Both the position numbers and the translations under genes were made by a program. From Microvirga subterranea (lineage in GTDB: Bacteria; Pseudomonadota; Alphaproteobacteria; Rhizobiales; Beijerinckiaceae), in assembly GCF_003350535.1 (NCBI RefSeq), contig NZ_QQBB01000004.1:231384-295383 (forward strand): a stretch of DNA of 64,000 bases, written 5' to 3'. Each line of letters begins with the position of its first letter. Within the stretch, counting starts at the first letter, position 1. Below are positions 61,547 through 64,000 of the stretch, piece after piece. The notes beneath the pieces were generated by a model, which did not search any database, was not told the DNA's origin, and saw only the letters and a list, made by a program, of their open reading frames with translations.

Positions 61547-62290
61547 TCACAGGATCGATTTCAGGACGAGCTCGATGCCGAGGAGCAGCAGGCAGACGAG
61601 GAACCACCGCCGGAAGGTTTCAGCGCTCACCCTGCTCCTGACGGCCTGCCCGAGCCACATCCCGAGCAGCGCAGGCGCGACCGCCAGCGACGACAGGGCG
61701 AGGCCATCGAGCTGGAACGCCCCGCGCCACCCCAACCCGACCGCAAGGGCGACCGTCGACACGGTGAAGGAAAGCCCGAGACCCTGGATCAGCTCGTCCT
61801 TGCTCAGGCCGAGAGCCTGAAGATAGGGGACGGCCGGGATGACGAAGACGCCCGTGCCTCCCGTGATGAGGCCCGTCGTCAGGCCGACCAGCGGCGACAG
61901 CCATGTCTCCTGCCGGGCCGGCACGGACAGCTGGCGGGCCAGCAGGGTGAACGCCGCATAGACGGCCAGGGCCGCTCCGAGGCCCGCCGTCGTCCACCGC
62001 GTTTGCCCGCTGGTCAGAACCGACGAACCGGCCACGGTGCCGAGCACGATCCCCAGCATCATCGGCCACAGCCGCCGGGTCAGCGCCGCGAAGCTCGGGC
62101 CGGAGGCCAACTGCCACACATTGGTGACGAAGGACGGGACGATCAGCAGCGCGGCCGCCGCAACGGGCGCCATGATCGCTCCCAGCACGCCCATCGCGAC
62201 GGTCGGCAGTCCCATCCCGGTCACGCCCTTGACGACACCGGCCATAAAGAAGGTCAGGGCGATCGCGAACCATATCGAAGCATCGAACAT
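61547..62290 (-). CDS. TauE/SafE-family sulfite/anion exporter
   Basis: About 247 residues with eight hydrophobic helices. The two repeats include FMAGVVKGVTGMGLPTVAMG and LVGLTTGLITGGTGVFVIPAVPYLQALGL, the TauE/SafE signature. Exports sulfite or sulfonate-type anions in characterised relatives; substrate here unknown. Start: ATG giving MFDASIWF; an ATG five codons earlier is possible and ribosome sites are weak. Confidence 0.85.
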   Translation of the reverse strand: MFDASIWFAIALTFFMAGVVKGVTGMGLPTVAMGVLGAIMAPVAAAALLIVPSFVTNVWQLASGPSFAALTRRLWPMMLGIVLGTVAGSSVLTSGQTRWTTAGLGAALAVYAAFTLLARQLSVPARQETWLSPLVGLTTGLITGGTGVFVIPAVPYLQALGLSKDELIQGLGLSFTVSTVALAVGLGWRGAFQLDGLALSSLAVAPALLGMWLGQAVRSRVSAETFRRWFLVCLLLLGIELVLKSIL

Positions 62291-62407
62291 GCGCCATTGG
62301 CCCATGGGCGGACGAGGGGCGCAATGCGGATGTTTCAGAGCCAGCCTTCGGCATGGCCGAAGGCTGGCGCGCATGAGCGCGACGCCATCTTTAGAGCTTC
62401 GATGTCT

Positions 62408-63013
62408 TCAAAAACTCGTGCGCTGGCGGATGGCGGCCGAGAGGGTGCCCTCGTCGAGATAGTCGAGCTCGCCGCCGACCGGAACGCCGTGGGCGAGCTT
62501 CGTGACCTTCACGGGCAGATGCGCGAGAAGCTCGGTGATGTAGTGGGCCGTAGTCTGGCCGTCGACCGTGGCGTTGAGGGCGAGGATCACCTCGGCGACG
62601 CCGGGCTCGGAGGCGCGGGCTACGAGCCGGTCGAGGTTCAGGTGCTCGGGGCGGACCCCGTCGAGGGGCGAGAGCACGCCGCCGAGCACGTGGTACTTGG
62701 CGCTGACCGCGCCGGAACGCTCCAGCGCCCAAAGGTCCGACACGTCCTCGACCACCACCAGGATCGACGCGTCCCGCTTGGGGTCGCGGCAGACCGTGCA
62801 GGGATCGGACGTATCCACGTTGCCGCATGATGAGCACACGACGATCCGCTCGTTGGCGACCCGCATGGCGTCGCTCAACGGGTTGAGCAGGGTGTCCCGC
62901 TTCTTGATCAGGTGCAGGGCCGCGCGCCGGGCTGAACGGGGCCCCAGGCCCGGCAGGCGGGCGAGCAGCTGGATCAGGCGTTCGATCTCCGGGCCGGCAA
63001 CGTGCTGGGCCAT
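62408..63013 (-). CDS. recR: Recombination protein RecR
   Basis: A 201-residue protein of the RecFOR pathway. An N-terminal helix-hairpin-helix ([17 protein letters not shown]), a four-cysteine zinc finger ([16 protein letters not shown]) and a TOPRIM domain ([15 protein letters not shown]) appear in order. Follows ybaB by seven bases in the conserved dnaX-ybaB-recR operon. Confidence 0.97.
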   Translation of the reverse strand: MAQHVAGPEIERLIQLLARLPGLGPRSARRAALHLIKKRDTLLNPLSDAMRVANERIVVCSSCGNVDTSDPCTVCRDPKRDASILVVVEDVSDLWALERSGAVSAKYHVLGGVLSPLDGVRPEHLNLDRLVARASEPGVAEVILALNATVDGQTTAHYITELLAHLPVKVTKLAHGVPVGGELDYLDEGTLSAAIRQRTSF

Positions 63014-63020
63014 CCGGTCC

Positions 63021-63341
63021 TCAGAACAGCTTCATGCCGGGCGGCAGCGGCAGGCCCTTGGTCAGCTCCGCCATCCGCTCCTGGGCGGCCCGGTCGGCCT
63101 TGCCGCGGGCGTCGTTCATGGCGGCCACGATGAGGTCCTCGAGAATTTCCTTCTCGTCGGGGTTCATGAGCGAGCTGTCGATGTTGATCGCCTTCAACTC
63201 GCCCTTGCCTGACACCTTGACGGTCACGGCGCCGCCGCCGGCCGTGCCCTCGACCTCGACATGCTCCAGCTCGGCCTGGGCGTCCTGCAGCTTCTGCTGC
63301 ATCGCCTGAGCCTGCTTCATCAGTCCCATGATGTCCTTCAT
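63021..63341 (-). CDS. ybaB: YbaB/EbfC nucleoid-associated protein
   Basis: A 106-residue DNA-binding protein starting [19 protein letters not shown], with the family core [19 protein letters not shown] and the C-terminal [11 protein letters not shown]. Start: ATG with GAGGGAT seven bases upstream; the longer frame upstream overlaps dnaX and is rejected. Middle gene of dnaX-ybaB-recR. Confidence 0.95.
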   Translation of the reverse strand: MKDIMGLMKQAQAMQQKLQDAQAELEHVEVEGTAGGGAVTVKVSGKGELKAINIDSSLMNPDEKEILEDLIVAAMNDARGKADRAAQERMAELTKGLPLPPGMKLF

Positions 63342-63355
63342 GTCGCGTATCCCTC

Positions 63356-64000
63356 TCAATCCAGGTCGTCGTCGGCTTCCGTCTCGTGCGCGGCGATCGC
63401 GTCGGCCTCGCCGAGGATCTCCGTCTCCGCATCGACGGCTCCATCCTCGTCGGCCTTCTCGGCGCGCTCGATCACGTTGACGATCTGCGCGCCCGGAAAC
63501 TTGGCGAGCACCGCCTGCACCAGCGGATGGCTCGCGGCTCCGGCCTTTCTCTCGCGCTCGGCGGCCTCGGCCTGGTCGCGCAGCGTCGGCGCGCCCTCTT
63601 CCGAGGAGAGCGCCACCATCCAGCGCTGGCCGGTCCATTGCTGGAGGGCGCGGGCGAGATCGTTGGCGACGGTCTTGCTGCCGCCGGCGGCGAGGCTCAG
63701 CTCGATCGAGCCCTCCTCGAAGCGGACGAGGCGCACGTCCCGCTCAAGGGCGGCCTTCAGCATGATCTCCCGGCGTTCGCCCGCGAGCGCCACCACGTCC
63801 TCGAACCGGCGCAGGCGCAGGGCCGGAGCGCCGCCGTTCGGGTCGGGCCGCGGCTGCGGCCGGGGCTGGGACGAGGCCAGGGCCATGTTGCCGGACGTGA
63901 CCGGCCCCGACGGACCGGGCGACGGCGCCGGAGGCGGGCCGCCGGCCGGAACGGGCGCGCCGTCCTTCAGGGCCCGCAGGGCCTCGTCGGGGGTCGGCAG
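63356..64000 (-). CDS. dnaX: DNA polymerase III subunit gamma/tau, C-terminal part (cut by the window edge)
   Basis: The last 214 residues of DnaX; the gene continues beyond the right edge with no stop up to base 64000. The Pro-rich linker (PAGGPPPAPSPGPSGP) is followed by the tau C-terminal region, with ALRLRRFEDVVALAGERRE and WTGQRWMVALSSEEG, and a Glu/Asp-rich end. The AAA+ domain is outside the window. An ATG at 63886 begins a frame but is internal to dnaX. Identity rests on the conserved ybaB-recR context and the tau-like tail. Confidence 0.88.
   Translation of the reverse strand: MPTPDEALRALKDGAPVPAGGPPPAPSPGPSGPVTSGNMALASSQPRPQPRPDPNGGAPALRLRRFEDVVALAGERREIMLKAALERDVRLVRFEEGSIELSLAAGGSKTVANDLARALQQWTGQRWMVALSSEEGAPTLRDQAEAAERERKAGAASHPLVQAVLAKFPGAQIVNVIERAEKADEDGAVDAETEILGEADAIAAHETEADDDLD

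Overview
The window is GC-rich DNA (roughly 63-65% by eye) from an alphaproteobacterium. The evidence is a CtrA-ChpT-SciP cell-cycle set, the order rpmH-rnpA-yidC ... engB-argB ... dapE/dapD, a dnaX-ybaB-recR block, DUF1134, DUF1153 and DUF3618 proteins, and many promoters of the GGAAC-N16-CGTT type read by the alphaproteobacterial general-stress sigma factor EcfG. Hyphomicrobiales, perhaps Microvirga or another Methylobacteriaceae member, is my inference. The window holds about 65 protein genes and two tRNAs. I see no insertion sequence, prophage, CRISPR array or rRNA.

Layout. 0-8 kb: a divergent locus with two NDP-sugar epimerases on the minus strand, and on the plus strand inositol-1-phosphate synthase, a histidine phosphatase, a CgeB-like glycosyltransferase, a sugar nucleotidyltransferase, a methyltransferase and a clan GH-A hydrolase-like protein whose TIM-barrel halves are in swapped order. 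Both arms start from perfect EcfG-type promoters. 8-20 kb: tRNA-Met, a PmtA-like methyltransferase, mnmA, then a cell-cycle and motility neighbourhood (sciP, an orphan FlbD-type HTH protein, fliJ, ctrA, chpT) and an EipA-like envelope protein. 20-33 kb: a stress region of two single-domain response regulators, UV-damage endonuclease, a four-gene inner-membrane cluster, YihY, a DUF892 protein, small membrane proteins and an 846-residue RTX protein; many of these genes have EcfG-type promoters. 33-45 kb: a VWA/J-domain pair, fatty-acid CoA metabolism, tRNA-Arg, and a DedA/flavoprotein/histidine-kinase operon. 45-64 kb: mostly housekeeping genes (ribosome, RNase P, membrane insertion, arginine and lysine synthesis, formyl-Met processing, tRNA modification, recombination), plus a second stress-type DUF892 gene.

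How it works together. The strongest integrating signal is the set of EcfG-like promoters at 2440-2416(-), 2503-2527(+), 20334-20310(-), 22945-22921(-), 24614-24590(-), 29305-29281(-) and 54048-54024(-). Variants lie at 27017-26993(-), 29333-29358(+) and 30047-30023(-). Seven exact nine-base matches with the same 16-base spacer compare with about 0.5 expected by chance over both strands, and all seven lie just upstream of a gene on the right strand. They link the inositol/sugar locus at the left edge to the stress region. My main proposal is that 0-8 kb encodes a stress-induced, inositol-based glycoside or glycoconjugate pathway; its product is unknown.
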